Assembly (NCBI GenBank): GCA_963801185.1
Contig: CAWDDW010000003.1
Span: 1,116,001-1,180,000 of the forward strand
Reading direction: 5' to 3'
Origin: Palsa-601 sp963801185
GTDB lineage: Bacteria; Actinomycetota; Acidimicrobiia; Acidimicrobiales; Bog-793
Length of the DNA stretch: 64,000 nucleotides
Part shown: positions 18,483 to 27,148 of the stretch, piece after piece
Position numbering within the stretch: position 1 is the stretch's first letter
Layout of the letters: every line of letters starts with the position of its first letter
Position numbers and translations under genes: made by a program
Notes under the pieces: model-generated
Seen by the model: the letters and a program-made list of their open reading frames with translations, nothing else
Database searches by the model: none
Told to the model about the DNA's origin: nothing

Positions 18483-19496
18483 TCAGCCCGGGCCGGCGTC
18501 TTCTCGCCGGTGTCCCTCGGACAGCTCCTGCAGCGCGGTGCGGTCGAGATGATCGGCGGCAACTGATGCCACCCGGGAGTCGGTCACCGCCACGAGGGAC
18601 GACGTGCGCTTCCCGCCTTCCAGGTGGGCGCGCTCGCCGAGGAGGGCGCCGGGCCCGTACTCGGCCAAGCGCTCACCGTCCCGGTCGACCCTGAGGACGC
18701 CGTCGAGAAGCAAGAACACGTCACTTCCTTCGTCGCCTTGTCCGACGAGCGTTGTCCCCGCCTTCACCTTGCGGATCCGCGGCTTGTCCCCGCCCCGCAT
18801 CAACTGGGCCGAGAGCGAGCGCTCGAGCGCGCTCTCCACTGCGGTGACCAAAGCGTCGGAGTCCTCGTCACCCCAAGGCGTGTGCTTGCCGAACGACTTC
18901 CGGTACCAGTCGCGGAAGTCGACCAGACCGGACTTCTGGGTCAGGCGCCCTTCGTGGTCGTACACCCAGTGCCTCGGGAATCGGCTGGCCCCGGCGAGCG
19001 CAAGCTCGGCCCGCCCGTCCACGTGAAGCGTGAGCGACAGGGTCGTCCAGGCGAGCGGTGCCTGCCATTGAACGAAAGGCGCCCTCCGGACGCGGCGAGG
19101 TGCCGGCATGCCCGTCCTGCCGCCGGCGGTCTGAGTGAATCGCACCCACCCGTCGCCATGCTCAGGCTCCCGCCGGATGTCGTCGAGGGCGACCGCCTCG
19201 AAGCAGTGGCTGAGGCCACTCAGCCTGACCGTGGTACTGCCGATCATGCTGTGACCCGAGTAGCCGGCGTCGGTGATCCGGCCCGAGTCGTCGACGTCGA
19301 TCCACGCCGCCAGCTTGTTGGCGAACCGGAAACGGTCCTCCCGGCGCAACGCATCGAGGTCGACGAGGACATCGGGAGGCGGGGCGTCGTAATGGGTCAG
19401 GCCGGCATCGAAAGGCAGGCGTGTGCCTCCGGTTATCGCCTCCGAAGGGATCCAGGACAGTGAGGTCACAGAGCTCTCGTGCCGCACACAGGCCAT
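18483..19496 (-). CDS. Protein with C-terminal cyclic-nucleotide-binding domain
   Basis: About 337 residues from the ATG at 19496. The last 110 residues form a CNB domain: AGTTLVGQGDEGSDVFLLLDGVL is the typical beta-roll, and GPGALLGERAHLEGGKRTSSL is the phosphate-binding cassette with the Gly-Glu...Arg arrangement needed for cAMP or cGMP. The N-terminal 220 residues have no fold I recognise. Its stop is 4 bp before the start of the MBL hydrolase, indicating an operon. It has no DNA-binding helix after the CNB domain, so it is not a Crp-type regulator. An effector role for the N-terminal part is unknown. Confidence 0.8.
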   Translation of the reverse strand: MACVRHESSVTSLSWIPSEAITGGTRLPFDAGLTHYDAPPPDVLVDLDALRREDRFRFANKLAAWIDVDDSGRITDAGYSGHSMIGSTTVRLSGLSHCFEAVALDDIRREPEHGDGWVRFTQTAGGRTGMPAPRRVRRAPFVQWQAPLAWTTLSLTLHVDGRAELALAGASRFPRHWVYDHEGRLTQKSGLVDFRDWYRKSFGKHTPWGDEDSDALVTAVESALERSLSAQLMRGGDKPRIRKVKAGTTLVGQGDEGSDVFLLLDGVLRVDRDGERLAEYGPGALLGERAHLEGGKRTSSLVAVTDSRVASVAADHLDRTALQELSEGHRREDAGPG

Positions 19497-19542
19497 GATC
19501 GAGACGCTACCAAGAGATGCTCGGGCTGAGCTGGCCCGACCG

Positions 19543-20826
19543 TCACGGCTCAGTGGCGAGAGGCGTGCGACGCGGCGGTGAACCTCCATCGAGGGCCGCG
19601 TCCATCTGGGGCTGCCCGGTCACCATCCCGACTTCCCAGGTGCCTACGCCCCCAACCTTGAAAGCGGCCGCCAACGCCACCTTGAGCGCCACCGAGGCGG
19701 GGTCGTCGAACCATGTCTGGTGCCAGTGCCGGCCGCGGTGGAACGAGACGAAGGGCGTCTCGGTGACCGGGTCCCAGAGCGCAGCCCGGCCGGCTGCGAC
19801 GATCTGGTCGTAGGTGACGGCTGTGGGGCTCCCGATCGTGTCGGCGGGCAACCTCGGCCTTGTCGCCGTGAAGTCGTAGCCGTAGAAGGGGATCCCGAGG
19901 ATCACCTTCGACGCCGGGACCGACGCGACGTAGGACGCGAGCGAGCTCGCATCCGAGAGGTCGGTCCCGGCGAGAGGCGCCGTCGCCCCCGGCACCTCGA
20001 AGTCGCTCATGTCGTAGGCCATGACGAAGAACTGGTCGACGTAGGGCGCGAGCGCCGTCACGTCGTACAGCGTCTCGGGGTCCAGGGCGGACTGGGGGAG
20101 CGTGTTCAGCACGATCGTCCAGGTGCTGTCGATCGCCCTGAGGCGCGTGCTGAATGCCGCCACGAACGCAGCGAAACCCTTCCGCGGCGCTGCCACCTGG
20201 CCCTCGAGGTCAAGATCCACCCCGTCGAAACGGTGCGCTTCGAGCAACGGCGCGACCTGGTCGGCGAGGGTTACGCCAGCCGGCGCCGGCGAGCTCGAGA
20301 GGTGCTCGAGCGTAGAGACGCTCTGGGTGAACAGCGAGAGGAGAGCTCTCGTCGAGGCAGCATGCGCGTCGGCGACGAGGGTGTCGACCGATCCGCCCTC
20401 GAGCGCGGCCCAGCCGGCGCCGCTCTTGACGATGGCTCCGTTCGGTTGGACCTGCAGGTAGGAGTATGCGATCTCCGACAAAGAGGAGTAGTCCACCGCT
20501 GCGACCTGTGCGATCTCCCAATACGGCAAGAAGCCCAGCACCTCGCGCGAACCGAGCCCCTGCCCGAAAGCGTCGGCCGGCAGCTGCGGAGCCGGGGCAC
20601 CGGCGTGCATCGGCAGCACAACGTGAACGCTCTTGAGGGCGGTGGACACGGCCCGCTGCTCGGTCGCCACGTACCTCGCGTACGGGCTCGTGGTCGTCGG
20701 CGCGGAGCTGCCGCTCGTGCCGGAGCCGTTGCCGGCGGCCGCGCCGCACGCCGAGAGCAGGAGCGATGCGACCGTCATCGCGGCAACGACCCGCGCCACC
20801 CTCGGATGCGGGTGCCACGGGCCCAT
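19543..20826 (-). CDS. Secreted lipoprotein with glycoside hydrolase family 18 domain
   Basis: A 427-residue protein with an N-terminal signal and lipobox (SLLLSAC), so it is probably a lipid-anchored exported protein. The catalytic motif of GH18 is present as FDGVDLDLEG (DxxDxDxE with the acid/base Glu intact), along with VMAYDMSDF. GH18 proteins of this short bacterial type include chitinases, spore-cortex (YaaH-like) glycosidases and inactive lectins. The catalytic Glu suggests an active enzyme acting on amino-sugar polymers outside the cell. The gene precedes the cNMP-binding gene by 46 bp. A later Met (20778) could also be the start. Confidence 0.88.
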   Translation of the reverse strand: MGPWHPHPRVARVVAAMTVASLLLSACGAAAGNGSGTSGSSAPTTTSPYARYVATEQRAVSTALKSVHVVLPMHAGAPAPQLPADAFGQGLGSREVLGFLPYWEIAQVAAVDYSSLSEIAYSYLQVQPNGAIVKSGAGWAALEGGSVDTLVADAHAASTRALLSLFTQSVSTLEHLSSSPAPAGVTLADQVAPLLEAHRFDGVDLDLEGQVAAPRKGFAAFVAAFSTRLRAIDSTWTIVLNTLPQSALDPETLYDVTALAPYVDQFFVMAYDMSDFEVPGATAPLAGTDLSDASSLASYVASVPASKVILGIPFYGYDFTATRPRLPADTIGSPTAVTYDQIVAAGRAALWDPVTETPFVSFHRGRHWHQTWFDDPASVALKVALAAAFKVGGVGTWEVGMVTGQPQMDAALDGGSPPRRTPLATEP

Positions 20827-20893
20827 GGAGGGCTCAGCGTAGTGCCGCGGCGCGGTCCTGCCAGTGGCACCCCGGTCACTACGCTTCGGTCCA

Positions 20894-21967
20894 ATGGTCT
20901 TCGTCGAGATCCTGCGGCTGATCGTCGTCCTGATCGGAGCACTCGTCGGCCTCGCCGTGGGCAGCGGCTTTCACACCACCTTGGCGAGGGTCCTCGGTGC
21001 TGCCATCGGCGTCCTCGTCGGCTACGTCGCAGGCGGGATCGCCGGTCGCCTCATCGACCGGGGCGTGCTGCGCGCTGACCGCTCACTCGTCGACATCCCG
21101 GCGCCCGAGCTGCTGGCCGGGGCCTTCCTCGGCGGTCTCGGCTTCCTCGTGGGTGTCGTGCTGTGCCTGCCCCTGTTCATCTTCTTCCGGCGGGAGTACG
21201 ACTACCCGATCGCCGCAGCCGTCGCGTGGGTGATCGGCGCAGTCGGGCTGAAGGTGGGGATGACCAACGGCCGGAGAATCGCAGAGGCGGCCAAGATCAC
21301 GCGCAAGCTCGACCCGCTCCAGGCGGCTCCCGAGGGATCGGTGCTCGTCGACACCTCAGCCGTCATGGACCGTGCCTTCCTCGTGCTCGGCCGTGCCGGC
21401 CTGCTCGGTCGTGAGATCCTCCTTCCGGAGCCGGTCGCCGACGAGCTTCGAACGCTGAGCGAGAGCCCCGACCCGGTGTCGTCCCGGCGGGCTCGCCGCT
21501 CTTTGCAGGCGATCGAGGCGGTGCGGGACGCGGGCATCATGATCAGCGTCGTACCGGGCGACTTCCCGCAGACGGCCATGACCGAGGAGAAGGTGCTCCA
21601 GCTCGCCAGGCAGCTCGGTGTCCGCCTCTTCACGTGTTCGACCGATGTCGCCCGTCAACAGGCGGGGATGGACGTCCCTATCGTCGACCTCCGCTCGCTC
21701 GTGGCGGACCTCTCGCCTGACCATGTGCCCGGCGAGCGGTTGTCGGTCGACCTCGTGAAACCCGGGCGTCAGCTCCACCAAGCCGTCGGTTACCTGCCCG
21801 ACGGGGACATGGTCGTCGTCAACGACGCAGACGATCTCATCGGGCAGGACGGGGTCGATGTCGTCGTGTTGTCGACGCGCCCGACGGCACAGGGCCTTCT
21901 CGTCTTTGCTCGGGTGGTCCCGAACTCCGAGCCGGACGCCGAGACGGTGACGCTCGGCACTCGCTGA
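20894..21967 (+). CDS. Integral membrane PIN/TRAM domain protein (YacL family)
   Basis: A 357-residue protein starting at the ATG at 20894. Four hydrophobic segments occupy roughly the first 130 residues (for example VLIGALVGLAVGSGF, FLVGVVLCLPLFIFF). They are followed by a PIN nuclease-like domain (VLVDTSAVMDRAF, LLPEPVADELRTL) with conserved acidic residues and a C-terminal TRAM domain (GYLPDGDMVVVNDA). This is the YacL architecture found across Gram-positive bacteria. Its RNA target is not established. It is divergent from the GH18 gene and convergent with pntB. Confidence 0.9.
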   Translation: MVFVEILRLIVVLIGALVGLAVGSGFHTTLARVLGAAIGVLVGYVAGGIAGRLIDRGVLRADRSLVDIPAPELLAGAFLGGLGFLVGVVLCLPLFIFFRREYDYPIAAAVAWVIGAVGLKVGMTNGRRIAEAAKITRKLDPLQAAPEGSVLVDTSAVMDRAFLVLGRAGLLGREILLPEPVADELRTLSESPDPVSSRRARRSLQAIEAVRDAGIMISVVPGDFPQTAMTEEKVLQLARQLGVRLFTCSTDVARQQAGMDVPIVDLRSLVADLSPDHVPGERLSVDLVKPGRQLHQAVGYLPDGDMVVVNDADDLIGQDGVDVVVLSTRPTAQGLLVFARVVPNSEPDAETVTLGTR

Positions 21968-22000
21968 GCAAACCGAGCGCAACCGAGCGCAAGCGGGCGA

Positions 22001-23386
22001 TCAGAGTTGTTTGATCGCGGCTACGAGTTTGGTGAGCGAGTCCTTCGCATCCCCGAAGAGCAAGGTCGTCTTCGGGTCGAACAGCAGCTCGTTGTCGATG
22101 CCGGCGAAGCCAGGGCGCATCGAGCGTTTCAGGAAGACTATGTTCTTCGCCTCGTCGACGGCCAGGATCGGCATCCCGTAGATCGGGCTTCCCGGTGAGT
22201 TCTTGGCGGCCGGGTTCACGACGTCGTTCGCACCGACGACGAGCGCCACGTCGGCGGTCTGGAATTCGGGGTTGGCCTCCTCCATCTCCTTCAGCTGCTC
22301 ATACGGGACGTTCGCCTCTGCCAAGAGGACGTTCATGTGACCTGGCATGCGCCCTGCCACAGGGTGGATGGCATAGATGACCTCGACGCCACGAGACTCG
22401 AGCAGTTCGGCGAGCTCACGGGCGGCGTGCTGGGCCTGGGCGACGGCAAGCCCGTAGCCGGGGACGATGATGACCTTCTGGGAGTACGCGAGGAGCACTG
22501 CGATGTCCTCGGCGCTCGCCGACCTCACCGTGCGATCGCCGAGCTGGCCCTCCGTGCTCGTCGCCGTCACGACCGAGCCGAACGCCGAGAAGAGGATGTT
22601 CGGCAGTGAGCGTCCCATAGCCGCGCTCATCATCCGCGTCAGCAACGTACCCGATGCTCCGACCAGCGTCCCTGCCACGACGAGCACTACCGAATGCAGC
22701 ACGAAGCCGCTCGCGGCGACAGCGAGCCCGGTGAAGGAGTTGAGCAGCGATATGAGTACCGGCACGTCCGCGCCCCCGATTGGGAGCACGAACGCGATGC
22801 CGAACAGCAGGGCGAGGATGCCGATGACCGCGATGAGCCAGTTGTGCGGGGAGATGCACACAGCGATGCCAAGGCCGAGAACCCCGCCGCCGATTATGGC
22901 GTTCAGCACCTGCTGGCCCGGGTAAGTGACCGGGCGCCCGGGCATGAGCTCCTGCAGCTTCGCGAAGGCCACCACCGAGCCGGCAAACGACACGCTGCCG
23001 ATCACTACCCCGAACAGGACCTCCACCACCTCGTAGACGGCGAGTTGGTGAGGGTCCGACCTCGCGAACTCCGCCAGGGCGATTAGCGCCGCCGCACCTC
23101 CGCCGACTCCGTTGAAGGCGGCCACCATCTGCGGTATCGCCGTCATCTTCACTAGGCGAGCTGCGGGGAAGCCGAGCACGACGCCGATCGCCATCGCGCC
23201 GGCCATGAGGGCAAAGCGCGACAGGCCAGGCGTCGCGAATGTCATCCCGACGGCGAGCAGCATGCCGGCTGCCCCCACGAGGTTGCCCATCCGGGCGGTC
23301 TTCGGACCGGAGAGGCCCTTCAGGGCAAGGATGAAGCCGATCGCCGCGATCAGGTAGACGAGCCGGATGCCGGTGTCGAGGCTCAT
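22001..23386 (-). CDS. pntB: NAD(P) transhydrogenase subunit beta
   Basis: A 461-residue protein. The N-terminal half is a bundle of membrane helices (domain II), and the C-terminal 180 residues form the NADP(H)-binding domain III with IVPGYGLAVAQAQHA, GRMPGHMNVLLAEA and VVGANDVVNPAAK. It couples proton entry to hydride transfer from NADH to NADP+. The ATG at 23386 overlaps the stop of pntAB by 4 bp. The frame extends further upstream, but that part overlaps pntAB and is not coding. Confidence 0.96.
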   Translation of the reverse strand: MSLDTGIRLVYLIAAIGFILALKGLSGPKTARMGNLVGAAGMLLAVGMTFATPGLSRFALMAGAMAIGVVLGFPAARLVKMTAIPQMVAAFNGVGGGAAALIALAEFARSDPHQLAVYEVVEVLFGVVIGSVSFAGSVVAFAKLQELMPGRPVTYPGQQVLNAIIGGGVLGLGIAVCISPHNWLIAVIGILALLFGIAFVLPIGGADVPVLISLLNSFTGLAVAASGFVLHSVVLVVAGTLVGASGTLLTRMMSAAMGRSLPNILFSAFGSVVTATSTEGQLGDRTVRSASAEDIAVLLAYSQKVIIVPGYGLAVAQAQHAARELAELLESRGVEVIYAIHPVAGRMPGHMNVLLAEANVPYEQLKEMEEANPEFQTADVALVVGANDVVNPAAKNSPGSPIYGMPILAVDEAKNIVFLKRSMRPGFAGIDNELLFDPKTTLLFGDAKDSLTKLVAAIKQL

Positions 23387-23745
23387 GGCAGCTGCTCGTG
23401 CTCGTCGTCCTGCTCGGCTGGTTGCTCGCCAGGTTGCTCGGCGGGCTTCGCCTTTGCCGGCTGGCGCCCCTTGAACATCTCGAGCATGCGGTCGGTCACG
23501 ACGAACCCACCCACCACGTTGACGGTCGAGAGGACCACGGCGAGGAACCCGAGCGTGATCTCGATGGTCCCGTGGGCGGTGCCGAGCACGATCATCGAGC
23601 CGACCAGGACGACCCCGTGGATCGCGTTGGTGCCAGACATGAGCGGCGTGTGAAGGATGCTCGGGACCTTCGAGATGACCTCGAAGCCGACGAAAGCCGA
23701 GAGCACGAAGACCGTTATGAGCGTGAGGATGTCGCCGCCGCTCAC
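23383..23745 (-). CDS. pntAB: NAD(P) transhydrogenase subunit alpha part 2
   Basis: A 120-residue membrane subunit with three to four helices (TLITVFVLSAFVGFEVI, GVVLVGSMIVLG, GFLAVVLSTVNVVGGF) and the conserved VPSILHTPLMSGTNAI segment of domain II. The C-terminal tail is rich in Glu, Gln, Lys and Pro. It is the small second alpha subunit of the three-subunit Rhodospirillum-type enzyme. It overlaps pntAA and pntB by 4 bp each, so all three are translationally coupled. Confidence 0.95.
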   Translation of the reverse strand: MSGGDILTLITVFVLSAFVGFEVISKVPSILHTPLMSGTNAIHGVVLVGSMIVLGTAHGTIEITLGFLAVVLSTVNVVGGFVVTDRMLEMFKGRQPAKAKPAEQPGEQPAEQDDEHEQLP

Positions 23746-24878
23746 GACCCACCTCCTTCGACGAGCTCCCGGGTAGGGGCATGGCGGATCCCGCCATCGT
23801 GGGTCACGCAGCTGCCCGAGATGATCTCGTCGTCGAAGTCTGGCGAGAGCGCTCCGTCGTGGGCCAGCAGTCCGAGGAACTCCGCGATGTTGCGCGAGTA
23901 GAGGAAGCTCGCGTGCGTCGCCATCGAGCTCGGCAGATTGCGCACCCCGTGCACGATCACATCGCCGACGTCGACTTCCTCGCCCGGCCTCGAGAGCTCG
24001 CAGTTGCCGCCCGACTCCGCAGCGAGGTCGACGATCACGCTCCCGGCCGTCATCGCCTCGACCATCGCCGCGGTGACCAGCACCGGTGCCTTGCGGCCCG
24101 GGATGGCCGCTGTCGTGATCACCACGTCTGCCGCAGCGACCTCCTTGCCGATCAGCTCCCGTTGGCGAGCGAGGAAGTCCTCCGACTGTTCGGCTGCGTA
24201 GCCACCCTGGCCTTCCTGAGCCTCGAGCTCGAGCTCGACGAAGGCGGCCCCGAGCGACTTCACCTCGTCGCGGGCGGCCGCGCGCACGTCGTAGGCGCGC
24301 ACGACAGCCCCGAGTCTCCGAGCGGTGGCGATCGCCTGCAACCCGGCCACTCCGGCGCCGAGGACGAGGACCTTCGCGGGCGGCACGGTCCCGGCTGCGG
24401 TCATGAAGAGAGGGAAGAAGCGCGGGAGCCGCCCTGCGGCGATCAACACCGCCTTGTAACCCGAGACCGTCGCCTGGGAGGAGAGGGCGTCCATCGACTG
24501 GGCCCGGCTGATCCGCGGCAGGAGGTCGAGGCTGAAAGACGTGATCTTGCGCTCACACAGGACGGTGATGAGGTCGAGGTCGGCGGCCGGCTGGAAGAAG
24601 CTCACGACGGCCGAGCTCTCACGCATCATGCGAGCCTCGGCAGGCGATGGCGGTTGGACCTTGCAGACGACCTCGGCCGCACCGAGGGCTCCTATCGCCT
24701 CCTGTACGACCACCGCACCCTTGGCCTCGTAGTCGGCGTCACGAAAGAGGGCGGCGGAGCCAGCACCGGCCTCCACGGTGACACTGATTTCCTTCGCGGC
24801 GAGCCTCGGGAGGACGTCGGGGACGAGTGCGACCCTGCGTTCTCCAGGCGCGGTCTCGCGCGGAACGGCTACCTGCAT
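23742..24878 (-). CDS. pntAA: NAD(P) transhydrogenase subunit alpha part 1
   Basis: A 378-residue soluble subunit (domain I) that binds NAD(H). Features are the N-terminal VAVPRETAPGERRVALVPD, the Rossmann motif VLVLGAGVAGLQAIATARRLGA, and the RQ-type mobile-loop region. It is homologous to alanine dehydrogenase, but the linked pntAB and pntB make the assignment secure. The start is placed at the ATG at 24878 (MQVAVPRET). The frame begins 21 bp earlier. The 145-bp gap to the divergent GAF-GGDEF gene should hold both promoters. Confidence 0.95.
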   Translation of the reverse strand: MQVAVPRETAPGERRVALVPDVLPRLAAKEISVTVEAGAGSAALFRDADYEAKGAVVVQEAIGALGAAEVVCKVQPPSPAEARMMRESSAVVSFFQPAADLDLITVLCERKITSFSLDLLPRISRAQSMDALSSQATVSGYKAVLIAAGRLPRFFPLFMTAAGTVPPAKVLVLGAGVAGLQAIATARRLGAVVRAYDVRAAARDEVKSLGAAFVELELEAQEGQGGYAAEQSEDFLARQRELIGKEVAAADVVITTAAIPGRKAPVLVTAAMVEAMTAGSVIVDLAAESGGNCELSRPGEEVDVGDVIVHGVRNLPSSMATHASFLYSRNIAEFLGLLAHDGALSPDFDDEIISGSCVTHDGGIRHAPTRELVEGGGS

Positions 24879-25023
24879 GGCGGGTGGTCTAGCAAACAAG
24901 GGCCGCCCCGGTCGACACCAACCTCGGAGGCCTACTCAGCCGGATGGCGCACGAGCCCCGCCGACGGCTTAGCATCGGTGCGTCGACGAGCAACCTACCG
25001 AGCGGCCAGCCGACAGCTGGCGC

Positions 25024-26665
25024 ATGGAATTCGACACCACGGCCACACAGCTGCGAGGTGTCCTCGCACTCGCGCGCAAGCTCATAACGATCGCGGACGA
25101 GCAAGAGCTCCTCGACCTGATCTGCCAGACCGCCCGCGAGAGGCTCGGTTACACGGCGTGTGCTCTCTCGCTCCGCAACGACGACGGGGCGTTCCGGTTC
25201 GCGGCAGTGGCGGGCTTGTCGCCCGAGCAGGAAGCGACCCTGCGCGGCCTCGAGATCTCGGGAGCCGCGTTCGAGGCTCTCAGCCACGCAGCGATGCAAA
25301 GCGGTCGCGTCTACTGGGTCCCACCCGATCACCCGGTCCGCCAGCGTCAGGACGTGAGATCGGGGATCATCTCGACCGGCGTCTCGGTGCCGTCGCGCTC
25401 GTGGCAGCAGGGCTCCATGCTCTTCGTCCCCCTCATCGGCAGCGACGGCGAACCGGTCGGCTTCATCAACCCGGACGACCCCCTCACCGGTGAGCTGCCC
25501 GCCAACGAGCAAGTGCTCTTGCTCGAGGCCCTCGCCGAGCTGACAGTTGTCGGGCTCGAGTTCATCCGTGCGCGCGCGAGTCGAGCGGTCCGCCTTGGCG
25601 GTCGTCGAGGCACAGCGCCGCCAGCTCGAGTCGCTCATGATGGCCAGCGCACAGGTGCGCGGTGGCCTGATGCTCGACGACGTCCTCGGGGAGATCGCCG
25701 TCGCCATGACGTCGGCCGGTGGCTTCAACCGCGCTGCGATCTATCTCCTGCTCGAGGGCGACGTGCTCGAGTGCCGGGCGACGGTCGGGCTCGACACCGA
25801 GGAGGACGCGGCTCTGCGCCGCAGCCCCATCACGCTCTCCGAGTTCGAGCCGGCCATGTTGCCCCAGATGCAGATCAGCCGGTCGTACCTCTTCGACCAT
25901 CGCCGGCACACGCTGCCGGCGGAGCTCGACGCCAAGCTCAACGTCCCGATCGTGGATCGAGAGTGGAAGGACGGTCAGTGGCATCCGGAGGACATGCTGA
26001 CTGTCCCGCTCGTGGAGAAGAACGGGACGTTGCTCGGCCTCATCTCTCTCGACGAGTCCTCGAGTGGGCTACTCCCGGACAGAGCACACATCGAGGCGCT
26101 CGAGTTCTTCGCCGACCAGTGCGCCGTGGCCGTCGTCCACGCCCGTCGTTTCGAGGCGGTGCAGGCCGAGGCTCAGTCGGACCCGCTCACCGGGCTTGCC
26201 AACCGCCGGGCGCTCGAGGAGGTGATCGAGGTCTCGGTCAGCAGGTACGAGCACTTCGGAGAGCCTGCGGCGATCCTCTTCATCGACATCGACCACTTCA
26301 AGGAAGTGAACGACACCTTCGGCCACGCCACCGGCGACCTCGTGCTCCAGCGTGTCGGCACGGCTCTGCGGGAGCGCTTGCGCCGCGGCGACCTCGTAGC
26401 GCGCTACGGCGGAGAGGAATTCGTCGCGCTGCTCCCGGACACGACGCTCATCGCCGGCGGCGTGCTCGCGGAGTCACTCCGGGCGCGTGTGGAGGCGCTG
26501 GACCTGCGGGCCATCAGCGGGGACATTCCCGTCCGGATCTCCATCGGAGTGGCGTGTGTGTCGCCGGAGCGGATGGACTCGGAGTCACTTCTCGCCGCCG
26601 CCGACGCGGCGATGTACCGGGCGAAGCGCGAAGGCCGCAACCGCGTGTGCTCGACGGCGGCGTGA
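25024..26665 (+). CDS. GAF-GAF-GGDEF diguanylate cyclase (frameshifted at a GC repeat)
   Basis: The first 185 residues form a GAF domain (LITIADEQELLDLICQTARE, FVPLIGSDGEPVGFINPDD). After 25578 the coding frame moves by one, continuing RVERSALAVVEAQRRQLESL into a second GAF domain (TVPLVEKNGTLLGLISLDES) and a GGDEF domain with DPLTGLANRRALEEV, FIDIDHFKEVND and RYGGEEF. The I-site RRGD five residues before GGEEF is intact, so product inhibition is likely. The break lies in the alternating GC tract 25570-25578. Either one base too many or one GC unit too few would explain it. It is read divergently from the transhydrogenase operon and probably makes c-di-GMP in the cytoplasm. Confidence 0.88.
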
Positions 26666-26697
26666 TGGCTGCCGGCACGACTGGCTAGGAGCGCCCT

Positions 26698-27069
26698 GTG
26701 ATTGATCACGTGACCTTGCAGGTGGGCGATGTGGAAGCGAGCAAGCGTTTCTATGAGGTGGTGCTCGCGCCGCTCGGGATCCATGTCGCGAACGCCGGCG
26801 AGGGCTTCGCCGGGTTCCATGGCGACGGTGAGGGGTCGTTCTGGCTGATCCCCGCCGAAAGGGACACGGACCGGGAGCTTCACATCGCCTTCAGCGCGCC
26901 GGACCGGGCGCACGTCCGGGCGTTCTTCGAGGCGGCCAAGAGCATCGGGGCGCCGGTCCTTCACGAGCCGCGCATCTTCCCCGAGTACCACGAGAACTAC
27001 TACGGCGCCTTCGTCCGTGACCCCGACGGCCACAACATCGAGGCTGTCTGCCACGAGCCCGAGGAGTAG
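26698..27069 (+). CDS. VOC superfamily protein (glyoxalase/bleomycin-resistance type)
   Basis: A 123-residue single VOC domain. MIDHVTLQVGDVEASKRFYE is the first beta-alpha unit with the metal-ligand His. YYGAFVRDPDGHNIEAVCHE is the last unit with the final Glu ligand. VOC proteins catalyse diverse metal-dependent reactions, and the substrate cannot be deduced. It begins at a GTG at 26698, 32 bp after the GGDEF gene, and is followed by the mutase gene. Confidence 0.88.
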   Translation: MIDHVTLQVGDVEASKRFYEVVLAPLGIHVANAGEGFAGFHGDGEGSFWLIPAERDTDRELHIAFSAPDRAHVRAFFEAAKSIGAPVLHEPRIFPEYHENYYGAFVRDPDGHNIEAVCHEPEE

Positions 27070-27148
27070 GTCGGCTGATTTGACGCCGAGCGATGACGCC
27101 GAGGACCGTGCCGAAGTACCGGTAGGCCCTGGCTCGTAGACTCGCCTC

